Source of the DNA: Egerieenecus sp048201975
GTDB taxonomy: Bacteria; Bacillota; Clostridia; Christensenellales; Aristaeellaceae
NCBI GenBank assembly: GCA_048201975.1
Contig: DBFBGQ010000039.1
Span: 1 to 32,134, forward strand
Length of the DNA: 32,134 bases
Reading direction: 5' to 3'
The position numbers and the translations under genes are program-made. This document shows, one piece after another, positions 23,201 to 29,151 of this stretch. A model generated the notes under the pieces. That model was not told the origin of the DNA, made no database searches, and saw only the letters and a list, made by a program, of their open reading frames with translations. The stretch's first letter is position 1, and every line of letters starts with the position of its first letter.

Positions 23201-26121
23201 AGCACGTTCAGCTCAAGGATCTCCAGCGCGCTCGCGGGCAGGGGCGTGTCGCTGGTATAGATCAGCGTCGCCTGGCCCGCCGGGCCGGGATTCCCCACCG
23301 GCGTGAGGGTGATGGGGATTTTGGCCACGGTAAACGTCAGCGGTTCGGGGGATTCGAAGACATCATGAATAGACGGTGAGATTTCCACCCTCCAATCGCC
23401 TTCCGCGCCTTCCGCGGGAATGGTAAACGTAACCTCTGCGCTCGGCTCTGCGCGAGAAATGTCAGCATCCTGAAAATCCTCTTCTTCGCCCAACGGGGGA
23501 AAGAGCGTCAGTTGGACATATCCCGCATCATCACCCAGCAGCTCCAACAGCTTCCCTTCGGCCGTCACCCTGACGGTGATGTCGTCGCCGGGGGCATAGC
23601 TCTGCTGGGGATCGACGATTACCGCCGTCATGTTCGGCGGCTGCTTCTCCACGTGGACGTTGACGGGTTCGGACTCCACGGTGAGCGTGTAGCGGTCCGC
23701 ATAGCTGTCATAGATCTCGGGCGGTACGACGGTATAATCGCCCGAGTTCTTGAACTGCAGTTCAAGGCAGGTTCTGTCCTCATTTATGTACCGAAAATAG
23801 GCACTCGCGGGCTGCACAATCACCCCGTTTTTATAGACGACACTTTTTATGATATTGAACACGTCCTCCGGCAGGGGCGTTTCGCTGGTGTAAAACACCG
23901 ACGTCTCGTACGCCTTACCGGAAACATTCTCGTCCGTCGTCGTGAGGACGATGTGGCGCTTCACGGTCAGTTCGACCGGGTCACAGGCGGCAAAGCTGGC
24001 GGAGACGTCCTCCTCGCCGTTGTACACCACGGCCCGGGCCGTGACCGTCCATGTATCGATGGCGTCCGCGGGCAGGGTCAGGGTGACCGTCTGCTCCCCG
24101 CTGAGCTCCGAAACGACCGCCTCCTCGGTGGACTGCTGGCCGTCGGTGGCCCACACCGTCACGGATTTGAGGCTGCAGCCCTCGGGCAGGCTCGCCGCGG
24201 TCACCTTCACAGAGACGTCCTCCCCGGAGAGGTAGGCCGTTTCGTCGACGCTCAGCGTCACCGGCGCGTCGTACTGCTCCGCGGTCACGGTCACCGTCCG
24301 CTGGTCGGCTTCCGCCGGCTGCAGGCTGGCGCAGCCCGCTCCCGCCTCCGTCAGGGTCGGGACGATCTGGAAATGGCCCTTGCAGTTGATGGTGACCCGG
24401 ATGGCGTCATCCGCATACGTCACCTGAATCGCGCTTCCGTCGATTTCCACCGGTGCGCCGTCCTCCAGCACGGAGATGGCAATCAGCTCCTGCGCGGTCA
24501 TGTTGAGATCGGCGGGGATGTCCACGCCGTACTCCGCCGTCTGCGGCGTGAGGCCGGAGAGGCTGCTCTCCGCTGGGGTAAGGGTCACCGCCGGCAGGCT
24601 CAGCGTAAAGGAAGCCTGGGCGGACAGGTAGTTTTCGCTGGCGTCGTAGCCGCTTTCCCGAAGGACCTTGGGCACGGCCACAATGCTGCATTCGCCGGCC
24701 TGCATGCCCTCCGGAAGATCAAGGGACACCGCGCCGCCGAGCTCCGATGCCAGGACGGTGCGGATCTCCCGGCGGTTCTGGCCGCCGTCCACCGCATAGA
24801 ACATCACCGACTCAAAGCAGTCGCCGTACAGGGTCTCCGTTTTAGTCAGCGTCCCGGAATCCACCGACACGGTGGCCCGCACCTGCTCGCCGAGGGTATA
24901 GTCGCTGTCGTCCAGCGTCACCGTGAGGAGCGAAGCGCGCTCGATCGTCTGCTTTTGGGAGAACGGCCTCAGGATTACTTGCCCCACATATTCATCCTTC
25001 AGCGTGAACTCAAAGTTAAACGTGCCCGCGGAACGGGGATAGAAGAAATACATGTTCTGGTTTTCATCATACACAAGTTTGCCGTTCTCGCCGTTGGGCT
25101 CAAACGTCTCCCCGTCGCGCGTGATGGTTACATCGAACTTCCGCATCTCGAAATCTTTGTGGATTTCGACTCTGTCACTAATGTTGAACTCTATACTACT
25201 TTGGGCACCACTTGCGTAACGCGAACCCGAACAAAAATACCCTATTATGATGGACTCGTCCACTTCGAACTGTACGGGCGAGACAGCCTCATATTGTTCG
25301 GTGACGTCCTCTCCGTCACGAGACACCGTGACCTTCGCCGTTGCCGTCCATTCGCCCATAAAGTAGCTCGGATTCAGATTATGATCATCATTATCGGGCA
25401 GCGTCAGGGACACCGTTTCCGGCAGGCTCGCATAGGTGTCGGAAGTCACGATAGCATCATTATGGCTGAGGGTCAGGACAAACCTCGTCACCGCGTCGCC
25501 CTCCGCCAGCTGGCCGGGGGTTACCGTTACGGTCACGTCCTCGCTGATGCCATAGAGCGACCTGCCCACCGAAATCGTCGCCGGCGCGCCATACTGCGCC
25601 AGGGTTTCCGCGCCGTTGCTGGCAAACAGCATGGCCTGGGCCGCCGCCACCTCCACCACCGCCGTGGGCAGCGCCGCCTGGCAGGCATACGTATCCTCAA
25701 CCAGCGCCGCCACGAAGGTATAGCTCACCGCCTCCGCCTGGCCGTGCAGCGGATTGTAATCCGCGCAGCTCCAGACCACCGCCACTTCGGCCGTGGTCCC
25801 GTCGCTGAGGTTGGCCGTCACCGTGCCGGGCAGGCCCAACTGCTCCGCCGCCGTGCCGTACGCCGCGGCCAGGGTATAGGTCTCCTGGGCAAAGCTCGCA
25901 ATCGTCACGGGCGTCTGCTGGGTGGCCTCCGGCTGCTGGGTGGCCTCCGGCTGCTGGGTGGCTTCCGGCTGCTGGGTGGCCTCCGGCTGCTGGGTGGCGC
26001 CGTTCATGTCCGTGGCCGTGCTCACGCCCGGTGCGGAGAGCTCCTCCGCCAACGCGGGCGGCATGATGGCGCTCATCAGCATGCACAGACTCAACACCAG
26101 GCTCAACCATCTTTTCTTCAT
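14227..26121 (-). CDS. Giant exported repeat protein, putative surface adhesin or fibre (3964 aa)
   Basis: Signal peptide MKKRWLSLVLSLCMLMSA ending ALA (1-25). A QQPEAT spacer follows (about 42-69), then a Big_4-like Ig domain (about 78-160). The bulk, about 175-3850, is a chain of about 17 paired beta modules. Module A ends with (P/A)G.(Y/W)TL.A..V, then Y or F and F.V. Module B ends with PGTYTVTLTP-type strands. The closing domain (about 3850-3964, YTVTIPASVQL to GQYADILTFTT) recurs in three small secreted proteins downstream. There is no sortase signal, membrane segment or S-layer domain, so how it is held at the cell is open. The start at 26121 follows AAAAGGAC by about 11 bases and gives a proper signal peptide; the open frame above it crosses the promoter and 21-bp repeats. 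Adhesion or fibre building is inferred. Confidence 0.85.
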   Translation of the reverse strand: MKKRWLSLVLSLCMLMSAIMPPALAEELSAPGVSTATDMNGATQQPEATQQPEATQQPEATQQPEATQQTPVTIASFAQETYTLAAAYGTAAEQLGLPGTVTANLSDGTTAEVAVVWSCADYNPLHGQAEAVSYTFVAALVEDTYACQAALPTAVVEVAAAQAMLFASNGAETLAQYGAPATISVGRSLYGISEDVTVTVTPGQLAEGDAVTRFVLTLSHNDAIVTSDTYASLPETVSLTLPDNDDHNLNPSYFMGEWTATAKVTVSRDGEDVTEQYEAVSPVQFEVDESIIIGYFCSGSRYASGAQSSIEFNISDRVEIHKDFEMRKFDVTITRDGETFEPNGENGKLVYDENQNMYFFYPRSAGTFNFEFTLKDEYVGQVILRPFSQKQTIERASLLTVTLDDSDYTLGEQVRATVSVDSGTLTKTETLYGDCFESVMFYAVDGGQNRREIRTVLASELGGAVSLDLPEGMQAGECSIVAVPKVLRESGYDASENYLSAQASFTLSLPAVTLTPAESSLSGLTPQTAEYGVDIPADLNMTAQELIAISVLEDGAPVEIDGSAIQVTYADDAIRVTINCKGHFQIVPTLTEAGAGCASLQPAEADQRTVTVTAEQYDAPVTLSVDETAYLSGEDVSVKVTAASLPEGCSLKSVTVWATDGQQSTEEAVVSELSGEQTVTLTLPADAIDTWTVTARAVVYNGEEDVSASFAACDPVELTVKRHIVLTTTDENVSGKAYETSVFYTSETPLPEDVFNIIKSVVYKNGVIVQPASAYFRYINEDRTCLELQFKNSGDYTVVPPEIYDSYADRYTLTVESEPVNVHVEKQPPNMTAVIVDPQQSYAPGDDITVRVTAEGKLLELLGDDAGYVQLTLFPPLGEEEDFQDADISRAEPSAEVTFTIPAEGAEGDWRVEISPSIHDVFESPEPLTFTVAKIPITLTPVGNPGPAGQATLIYTSDTPLPASALEILELNVLRNDEIADTDAYTVTGDVNGLTMTFLRPGAYVVTPGFKEGMENRYTLSDHYAASIEVDPFPAPATLSLSPAEDLATGETLTVTLTPTDTLTGEANYTLTLTDPDKNQQTQNVTVRPGEPAEAEFVLDINATTGDWTLDCALVSIDGDESRVSEYEPIERATIPVLQGIELSDLTATSFMVPGKMPKQYYASYSMGTVEEQELEELLPDAVEYRVVKNGLEVPLDQVATPFEKSSLAYGSDIFIFNQPGEYTVTAVAKEGYKLLGDVSKTISFSGAQNDVFLTMTTNKTSYKPTDTLTVTLTSSSTPVLFTSMRIQGTVVATNGKKTLEKAIDWMVTADPLTVTFDEAYGQEGVWTVSLEVDSYIFTNPFVGGLEIADAYAWPEPVRVAVYYDNPKVTPVTVTAVDGTVSQTASGEAGYFLLEASEYGQWQIAGIEKLTVTYEGRELTEGQDYTKVLAGNSITLSNFTAGAGSYQVALTPKVLGYVLVLTGDDTLTIVNDAALSLSAPADAAYAGNTLDVTLTPSETFAREANPRASVTFTATGDDYSYTFPAHLVKGLDQAAQVALTLPEDMPAGTYTLSAQAYLYSGSTEVTANYVSAMASVQFSVEKRIKLTVETEVEKDDGYIGRTYVEYIPSDTTYSPMDKFEVSVLDESGEPFEIIPNVNGNLQRVGDKLLVYIYQPGTYTISLTPTEELLKYYSVDDIKPVQLNVAVVGAPFSIGPFGTVYGEDPLETYVTFGAALSTSPVSADVYATFRIEQDGEIIHTYKEMQIGRDSTRKDITLDLPENLTPGEYTLAVSVRIMAGEYNITSYYGSVASKNFSYAEKTDLTITTSVINGTCLDARNGTAYAAFTLSQQMVDPLDACFFIRVYDENQEQISLISGENANGLKQDVDRQEYRIALFDAGTYTVELHPWPRLEKPFRVGEIEPATLVISLCDPAMTMSVPETAEIGAALEVGLTYSQDLTGLADGSAYATFRIQRDGETVMEYEKLPVYGEGVDRPSVSLDLANLPAGQYTLTADLQVMCGEKEYTSYFETVTSMDFTVQKPELNVTAKVISGTWVESNKFEAYAEFALDQAVEDPEACFDVCITDADGEVFDLENFTKGYIYTVDGKLRVVIYEPGTYTVTLTPTAVLADYRVSGDQTATLTISNEAPVFVMSAPEEPLDSGDTLEVGLTYNEDALYYIIAARVSATFRLEQNGEPVHTYEDMVVYNYGDDETKSSVSLPLPEDLTPGDYTLAADVRVTQAGMDSGMTSWFEPVEPVRFTVPLLELALTASATDATYGEANGVLTVTTVEEIDLESAVTFTVTRDGESFEVSEANHATLTYEGNTLTFTARDAGTYELTPHASSGVELTQNGDWTVTVEKAPFPISLTLPEGPYVIGDTIMPSIQLNGMAEWDRDKTIDMVWSDAEGQVVYRTSYSYKGLETSQVAVKLLLLDTTSDGEITVPGEWTFGLRIYRANVARNYETAETVTASVKRKIALHATAVGCTYGEGMGTITITAPAGYKLEDFLDFTITRDGQELQPGVGYTDITYEGNTATFTAQDAGVYEITPKLRDGFTNTELVTEGDWTVTVEKAEFPIRVTSYPSAVLVGKDFQLNCELIGDYWGNSLVEDVWHDAEGTIVHEGGYYTISNIEDNGSITTRAPETYEGKPLAMGDWTLEIKYVNEDEARNYKEFEPITIRVGKKEVSCNVLRYPDWTLFGGEQLDTDEGLLFTFDLLEQPANEIMDIQVERTDGRLCDAQVTYVMGYNGYLVTFASPGEYKITPNTRIPDYVCSLEPLVVTVTEPVPAKRIAVNWTFAIVGDGTLINTVPGCSIYFNLNASASDINYAEYRSMLDDGSLKVEVRSNGKVLEPSDIYTYRLSTQMLCVRIDALGTVDIELKAADPEAYELINGSLEGLVITPNPSLVEIKTDASTYAPGDQITVTASRPNAGTSSDYLNYLVGSRGDRFKYVDVWAENEAGQKTDVVRYTELDTAYQAFLATKPQLTLTLPQDAQSGIWTVCAQYYVSNSQGDVMFSYEQPSPVRVAVSPEALIELSAQTQDGVYGGEAAQAVFTADASQRLEGVIQLTVYKDGEAFDPAGLVSYADNRITFAPVLPGVYTVTPVLAPEQAYTLLAPSATVTVDQAGAPVSVRLDAERYDPEATVQLTLTPQNLAEGDELVITSVRAYRDDQTITFAEYPQGQAFPAQQTLTQTLPADAYGTWQVQVDYAVRRAGEDVTGRYRSAELPVFHTQETIPIQVGCEVSAIGEIGMAGIQYFLLASSGDLTVDDFHLVITRDGQPYQPLEDVEFTSIPDGQIVFVPLNVGTFTVSIVANDPKYEVQLDPATLTVTPRYLLYWGGTPWSIQAGETYEDELEVSSLVLSEGYPDEVRSIKVWATNGDQTVEETYTADEIDEWGYLSFALTLPEDATPGRWDFYAEATVIRKATGEDVSECYLGDEDYSYVVQQDQEFLYLDADVQSSVYGGDAFIVFWNDDLESLEGIVELEVNKDGEPYDVPEGMIIYEESGEVVFTPTYPGEYKVTPKLAAGQENEYLLEDDSWWLSVYPADPALEIQAEEYSTAGETVTLTLTPQNLAEGDQLVVNEVWGVHKGITGTVETQRLTYTEGLVIEQATPVELPLPEGYEGDWEVHVDYAVLHQGEDVTDCYKPAEMPEILYTGRYTVDAKVTPHNGQYYGGAYIEIQVSNLYELGLDLSRDLTLTVLCDGQQASPSEDYIISIGTQTLTLHARKVGTFEITFAMKNSDLYNLDVEKQTFVATPGKAIQSIDLAADSGAPEESIQGTVKLVGSRLGYSDIPRTVTVWATYDEQSTEKVECPVTEGADSVAFELPLPEGAACGLWTLYAKVTEINRSPGGENLSEYYLTYSRDYLVVDPGQEYYTVTIPASVQLDGDGHGALSLSCQALSGYDSVEVTVKSANDFRLKNQEHEVAYTLATETEEIVGKDDTVATFTSANQQAELTLTVTDEDVQPGQYADILTFTTTANPITGG
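25915..25998 (-). repeat. 18-bp tandem repeats coding QQPEAT spacer
   Basis: Four near-identical 18-bp units and a partial fifth lie near the 5' end of the giant gene. They encode a QQPEAT spacer between the signal peptide and the first Ig-like domain. The only base change seen is one C to T in the third unit. The near identity suggests recent expansion. Confidence 0.85.
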
Positions 26122-26275
26122 GACATTACACGTCCTTTTTGTTGCTTCCAGGGGGGCGGGCTTGCGGGGCAAGCCGTTGCCAATCCGTCGGAGAGGGGCG
26201 TCCAGGGATCGTCCCCTCACCGCCATGGACCGGAAAAACATGGCTGTTTTTCCATTCCATTTTTTCTCACCATTA

Positions 26276-26305
26276 AGTATAAGCCCAAACTTTTTCCTTT
26301 TGCAA
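26276..26305 (-). promoter_or_regulatory. Promoter of the surface-protein operon
   Basis: On the minus strand, TTGCAA (26300-26305) and TATACT (26276-26281) are 18 bp apart, a good match to a housekeeping sigma promoter. Predicted transcription start is near 26269, giving a leader of about 148 bases. The -35 box is imperfect, which suits an activator-dependent promoter with sites immediately upstream. Confidence 0.6.
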
Positions 26306-26311
26306 GCGCTA

Positions 26312-26395
26312 TTCACGAAGTGTAGACCACTTTTCACGAAGTATAGACCGCTTTTCACGAAGTGAAGGGGTCTTTTCGCGAAGGAAGGTCGCTTT
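26312..26395 (-). promoter_or_regulatory. Four 21-bp direct repeats, probable activator sites
   Basis: The core CTTCGTGAA (minus strand) recurs at 26312-26320, 26333-26341 and 26354-26362, with a one-base variant at 26375-26383. The period is exactly 21 bp, two helical turns. The nearest core lies 6 bp from the -35 box. Nine-bp direct repeats with 12-bp spacers are the known geometry of LytTR-family response regulators. No such regulator gene is in the window. The 26122-26451 gap otherwise holds the promoter and the recombinase terminator. Confidence 0.6.
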
Positions 26396-26427
26396 TTTTC
26401 CCCCCAGCGGACCCGCCGCCGGAGCGC

Positions 26428-26465
26428 AAAAAAAAGCGCCGGAGGATGAGCTCATCCCCGGCGCT
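26428..26465 (-). terminator. Rho-independent terminator of the recombinase gene
   Basis: A long hairpin (26435-26465: AGCGCCGG pairs with CCGGCGCT around the palindrome GGATGAGCTCATCC) is followed on the minus strand by eight T residues. It overlaps the last codons of the recombinase gene. This insulates the surface operon promoter from the mobile-element genes. Confidence 0.85.
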
Positions 26466-27948
26466 GCCGTGCAGTTGAGCAATCCAAATCCGAACCTGTT
26501 TTCTGATCGGCCAATGCGGTTTTGAGGTCATCAAAAGTGATGGTCGTTGTCCCTTCCTTGTAGTTGAAGGTTATCACCATTTTGTCATCGTACAGGAAAA
26601 TGGCGTTGATAAAAGTGTCAATCAGCATCTTACGGTGGGATTTTTGCTGTACATCCAGCTTGCGGAAGCGGTGGAGCCAGAAGGTCATAAACTCGGCGCT
26701 GACCTTGGGCTTCGCCAGCTTCTCACAGGCAATCTTGGTTTCCAATTCCTCTTTTGTGGCCTCCAGCTCTTCCAGACGGCTTTTCGTAGACTTGGTCAAG
26801 ATACCCTGCTGGATGGCGTTCAAGAGGTTTTGAATGGCTGTATCCGCCTCCCGCAGCTGCTGTTCATAGAGCGGCAGATTGACATTCTCTCTGTCCTGCA
26901 AGTCCATCAGCATGGACACGATGGCCTCAATCGCCGTATCGTCCATCACCATTCTCATGGTTTCGCTGACCACCAAATCCTCGATCCACTCTTTGCGGAC
27001 AGACTTTTTATGGCACTCGGTGCGCTTCTTTTTCACGGATACGCACTTGTAATAGTGGTGGACATTCCCCGTGTGGCTGGTGCCGCTCTCGCCGCAGAGG
27101 TAGGCCCCGCAATAGCCGCAGAACAGCTTGGTTGTCAGCAGATAATCGTCCTCGGCTTTATGGCGGGCCGGGGCTTTCTTGTTCTTTGCCAGTTTCTCTT
27201 GCACCCGGTCAAAGAGGTCTTGGGGGACAATGGCGGGAATACCGTCCGGCACCACAATATCCCGGTAGGTATATTCTCCGATATAGCGGCGATTGTTCAA
27301 AAGGTGCTGGACGCTGTTATAGGTCATTTTCTGGCCTCGTGTGTTCTTTACGCCCTGCTCATTGAGCCAGTCCCGGATTTGGGTCATGGTGGCCCCCTCG
27401 TCGTAACGCTGAAATGCCTCCCGGACAAAGGGTGCGGTAAGCGGGTCAAGCTGGAAGCACTGGTCGCTGTCAATCAGATAGCCAATAGGGCGCGTGCCGC
27501 CATTATACTTGGATTTCAAGGCGTTCTCCGTCATGCCCCGGACTACCTTTTCGGACAGGTCGGCGGAGTAGTATTCGGCGTACCCCTCCAGTACGCTTTC
27601 CAGAATGATCCCCTCAGCCCCATCGGAAATGACCTCGGTGGCAGACACCACCTTGACCCCGTTCTTTTTCAGAGCGGTTTTATAACGGGCACTGTCATAG
27701 CGGTTTCGGGCAAACCTGTCCAGCTTCCAGACAATAATCATATCAAACAGACGCTTGCCGCTGTCTTTAATCATGTTCTGAAATTCCGGGCGGTTATCGG
27801 TCTTAGCGGAAAAGGCCCGATCAATGTAGTGGCGCAGGATGGTGATACCGTTCTTCTCGGCAAAGGCAGTACACTCCCGGATTTGGCCTTCAATACTTTC
27901 TTCCCGCTGGTTGTCGGAGGAATAGCGGGCGTAAATCACAGCCTTCAT
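26452..27948 (-). CDS. Large serine recombinase (498 aa)
   Basis: Site-specific integrase or excision enzyme of a mobile element. The resolvase-type catalytic domain (1-150) opens MKAVIYARYSSDNQ with the nucleophile Ser10 and Arg8. It also contains DRFARNRYD. The recombinase domain (about 160-265) has the NNRRYIGEY segment typical of the family. A zinc ribbon (about 275-315) shows CGYCG and later Cys residues. A coiled coil (about 345-405) and a short C-terminal domain complete it. Length fits transposon and ICE recombinases of the TndX/TnpX type. All key residues are present. It overlaps the upstream repressor gene in an ATGA arrangement. In such elements the recombinase usually lies at one end, which puts a possible attachment site near 26400, although no core could be proved. 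Confidence 0.9.
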   Translation of the reverse strand: MKAVIYARYSSDNQREESIEGQIRECTAFAEKNGITILRHYIDRAFSAKTDNRPEFQNMIKDSGKRLFDMIIVWKLDRFARNRYDSARYKTALKKNGVKVVSATEVISDGAEGIILESVLEGYAEYYSADLSEKVVRGMTENALKSKYNGGTRPIGYLIDSDQCFQLDPLTAPFVREAFQRYDEGATMTQIRDWLNEQGVKNTRGQKMTYNSVQHLLNNRRYIGEYTYRDIVVPDGIPAIVPQDLFDRVQEKLAKNKKAPARHKAEDDYLLTTKLFCGYCGAYLCGESGTSHTGNVHHYYKCVSVKKKRTECHKKSVRKEWIEDLVVSETMRMVMDDTAIEAIVSMLMDLQDRENVNLPLYEQQLREADTAIQNLLNAIQQGILTKSTKSRLEELEATKEELETKIACEKLAKPKVSAEFMTFWLHRFRKLDVQQKSHRKMLIDTFINAIFLYDDKMVITFNYKEGTTTITFDDLKTALADQKTGSDLDCSTARQRRG

Positions 27949-28298
27949 TGGTCACCCTCCATCATACGAAACAGGGTTTCTTTCAGCTTCTCGTGCATGG
28001 GCGATTGGGGGTCAAAACACATTTCAATGAAACGGCGCATTTCTTCCCGTTCCGGGGCGGCTTTGGGCTTAAATGCGTAGGTGATCCCCTGTGGCTTGTC
28101 CGTGCGGGCAAAGATATAATCCAGCGACACATCAAAGTAATCCGCATAACGGCGGAACAGCGCCACGGGTGGGGTAGACTGGCCATTCTCATAGCGATTG
28201 ATGCTGGATTGTGTGGAGCCTAGGGCCTCGGCCATTTTTACCTGTGAAAGGCCCAGACTCTCCCGAAGGGCTTTCAAACGCTTACCCACTTCTTTCAT
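27945..28298 (-). CDS. XRE-family HTH repressor (117 aa)
   Basis: An N-terminal HTH (residues about 5-62) shows the XRE pattern: LKALRESLGLSQVKMAEALGS, then SSINRYENGQ and LFRRYADYFDVSLDYIF. The C-terminal 45 residues are charged and may dimerise. It lies just before the recombinase gene and overlaps it by 4 bp, so it probably controls its own operon and the recombinase. The start at 28298 has AGGAGG 7 bases upstream, and a strong promoter lies at 28327-28355. An open frame continues further upstream, but it crosses that promoter and is not coding. The operator is unknown; CCATTTGATATATGG in the promoter spacer is a candidate. Confidence 0.85.
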   Translation of the reverse strand: MKEVGKRLKALRESLGLSQVKMAEALGSTQSSINRYENGQSTPPVALFRRYADYFDVSLDYIFARTDKPQGITYAFKPKAAPEREEMRRFIEMCFDPQSPMHEKLKETLFRMMEGDQ

Positions 28299-28326
28299 GA
28301 AACAACCTCCTATGCGGGTTGATTTT

Positions 28327-28355
28327 ATTATAACCCATATATCAAATGGCTGCAA
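28327..28355 (-). promoter_or_regulatory. Promoter of the repressor-recombinase operon
   Basis: On the minus strand TTGCAG (28350-28355) and a perfect TATAAT (28327-28332) are 17 bp apart. The spacer contains the imperfect dyad CCATTTGATATATGG, a possible operator for the XRE protein. The distance to the start codon at 28298 is about 29 bp. Confidence 0.75.
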
Positions 28356-28443
28356 CCCGAAAATAGATTTTTTATATCCGCTTGTTTCATTCCGGCCCGC
28401 TGGCCTGCACCGTTTCTTTGGGTTTTGTAGGGCTGGAGGATAT

Positions 28444-28560
28444 GGGGCGCAGAAATGCGCCCCAAGGCCAACACCGGCAAAACCGGGGGTTTCCAAAGGG
28501 GGCCTATGCCTCCCCTTTGGCACACGACCTTGCTTGCAAGGTGTAGTGTGTTATACCTGC
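28444..28560. other. Hairpin cluster, oriT-like region
   Basis: Three hairpins lie in about 100 bp. The first is an 8-bp stem with a GAAA loop (28444-28463). The second is a 9-bp stem (28493-28520). The third is a 7-bp stem ACCTTGC/GCAAGGT (28527-28542). The last is followed by GTAGTGTGTTATACC. A hairpin next to a conserved single-strand region is how many transfer origins look, and mobile elements with serine recombinases often carry one. No relaxase gene is in the window. Between 28356 and 28801 I see no supported gene. Confidence 0.35.
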
Positions 28561-28801
28561 TGGCGCGGCTGACGGGGGAAGCGGGGCGGGCGATGCGGTT
28601 TATGTCCTGCTTGGACCGGCAGAAAAACGGGCGGAGGGATTGCCGCCTGGGATGCGCAAGAATGACGGCCGGTTTTGCAGAGCGTGGGCAGGGATATGCT
28701 TCGTACCTGTGGGCAAGGTACAGTAGAAACCACTTCATTTGTCGCAAGCACATTGAAATCAAAGATAAACTTCTTTATCCCACATAAACCTTCAAAAATC
28801 G

Positions 28802-28835
28802 TTGATTTCAGACAGACTTCATAGTATGATGTCTG
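28802..28835 (+). promoter_or_regulatory. Promoter with overlapping operator for the HTH-hsd operon
   Basis: TTGATT (28802-28807) and TATGAT (28825-28830) are 17 bp apart. A near-perfect dyad GACTTCAT-AGT-ATGATGTC (28815-28833) covers the -10 box, and CAGACA/TGTCTG (28809-28814 and 28830-28835) also pairs. Binding there would block transcription, so a controller-type repressor is likely. The downstream HTH protein is a candidate. Confidence 0.6.
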
Positions 28836-28872
28836 GGAAAGAATGTATTTGCCCGAAAGCGAGGGTTTATCA

Positions 28873-29061
28873 ATGGATGCTTACATCGAACGCTGGTGCT
28901 CCATGAAGGAAATTTGCGAATATCTCGGCGTCAGCCGGGATACGGTGCTTGCCTGGATAGATAAAAGGGGCATGCCCGCTGCAAAAATCGGAAGGCTGTG
29001 GAAATTTAAAATCAGCGAAGTGGATGCATGGATGAAGTCCGGCGTTGTAGCGGAGCAATAA
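28873..29061 (+). CDS. Excisionase-like small HTH protein (62 aa)
   Basis: A MerR/excisionase-type HTH fills the protein: SMKEICEYLGVSRDTVLAWIDKRGMPAAKIGR, then WKFKISEVDAWMKSG. This family binds DNA as a winged helix. Small proteins of this type often sit at the head of type I restriction-modification operons, probably as regulators. The start at 28873 is chosen over the ATG at 28843 because the promoter predicts transcription from about 28837, leaving the earlier ATG only a 6-base leader, and AGGG lies 7 bases before 28873. It is followed by 90 bp with a hairpin and then hsdM. Confidence 0.75.
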   Translation: MDAYIERWCSMKEICEYLGVSRDTVLAWIDKRGMPAAKIGRLWKFKISEVDAWMKSGVVAEQ

Positions 29062-29084
29062 AGCCGGAGCATGCCTGCATGCAT

Positions 29085-29117
29085 GAAGGACAAAAGGCCC
29101 CCGGGGCTATGTCCTTC
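29085..29117 (+). promoter_or_regulatory. Hairpin between the HTH gene and hsdM
   Basis: GAAGGACA (29085-29092) pairs with TGTCCTTC (29110-29117) around a GC-rich centre. No T-run follows, so it is not a normal terminator. It may tune read-through or RNA stability ahead of hsdM, whose own ribosome site is weak. Confidence 0.4.
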
Positions 29118-29151
29118 CGTTCATAATTACAAACGAAAGCGAGCGTCATTT

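Noticed and set aside
23512..26325. Very long plus-strand open frames opposite the giant gene (937 residues here, also 740 at 18958-21180 and 558 at 4615-6291)
   Set aside because: They are His, Arg and Gly-rich shadow frames caused by GC-rich codon use in the real minus-strand genes. They lack ribosome sites and recognisable domains.
26122..26358. N-terminal extension of the giant protein by 79 residues
   Set aside because: The extension crosses the predicted promoter and part of the 21-bp repeats, and it would bury the signal peptide inside the protein.
26312..26395. Four 21-bp repeats as a CRISPR array
   Set aside because: Units are contiguous with a short core and have no unique 30-40 bp spacers; no cas gene is present.
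28299..28762. Several short open frames on both strands in the gap before the hsd genes
   Set aside because: They overlap each other, are rich in Arg, Pro and Cys, and run through hairpins or the repressor promoter. No good start sites are seen.
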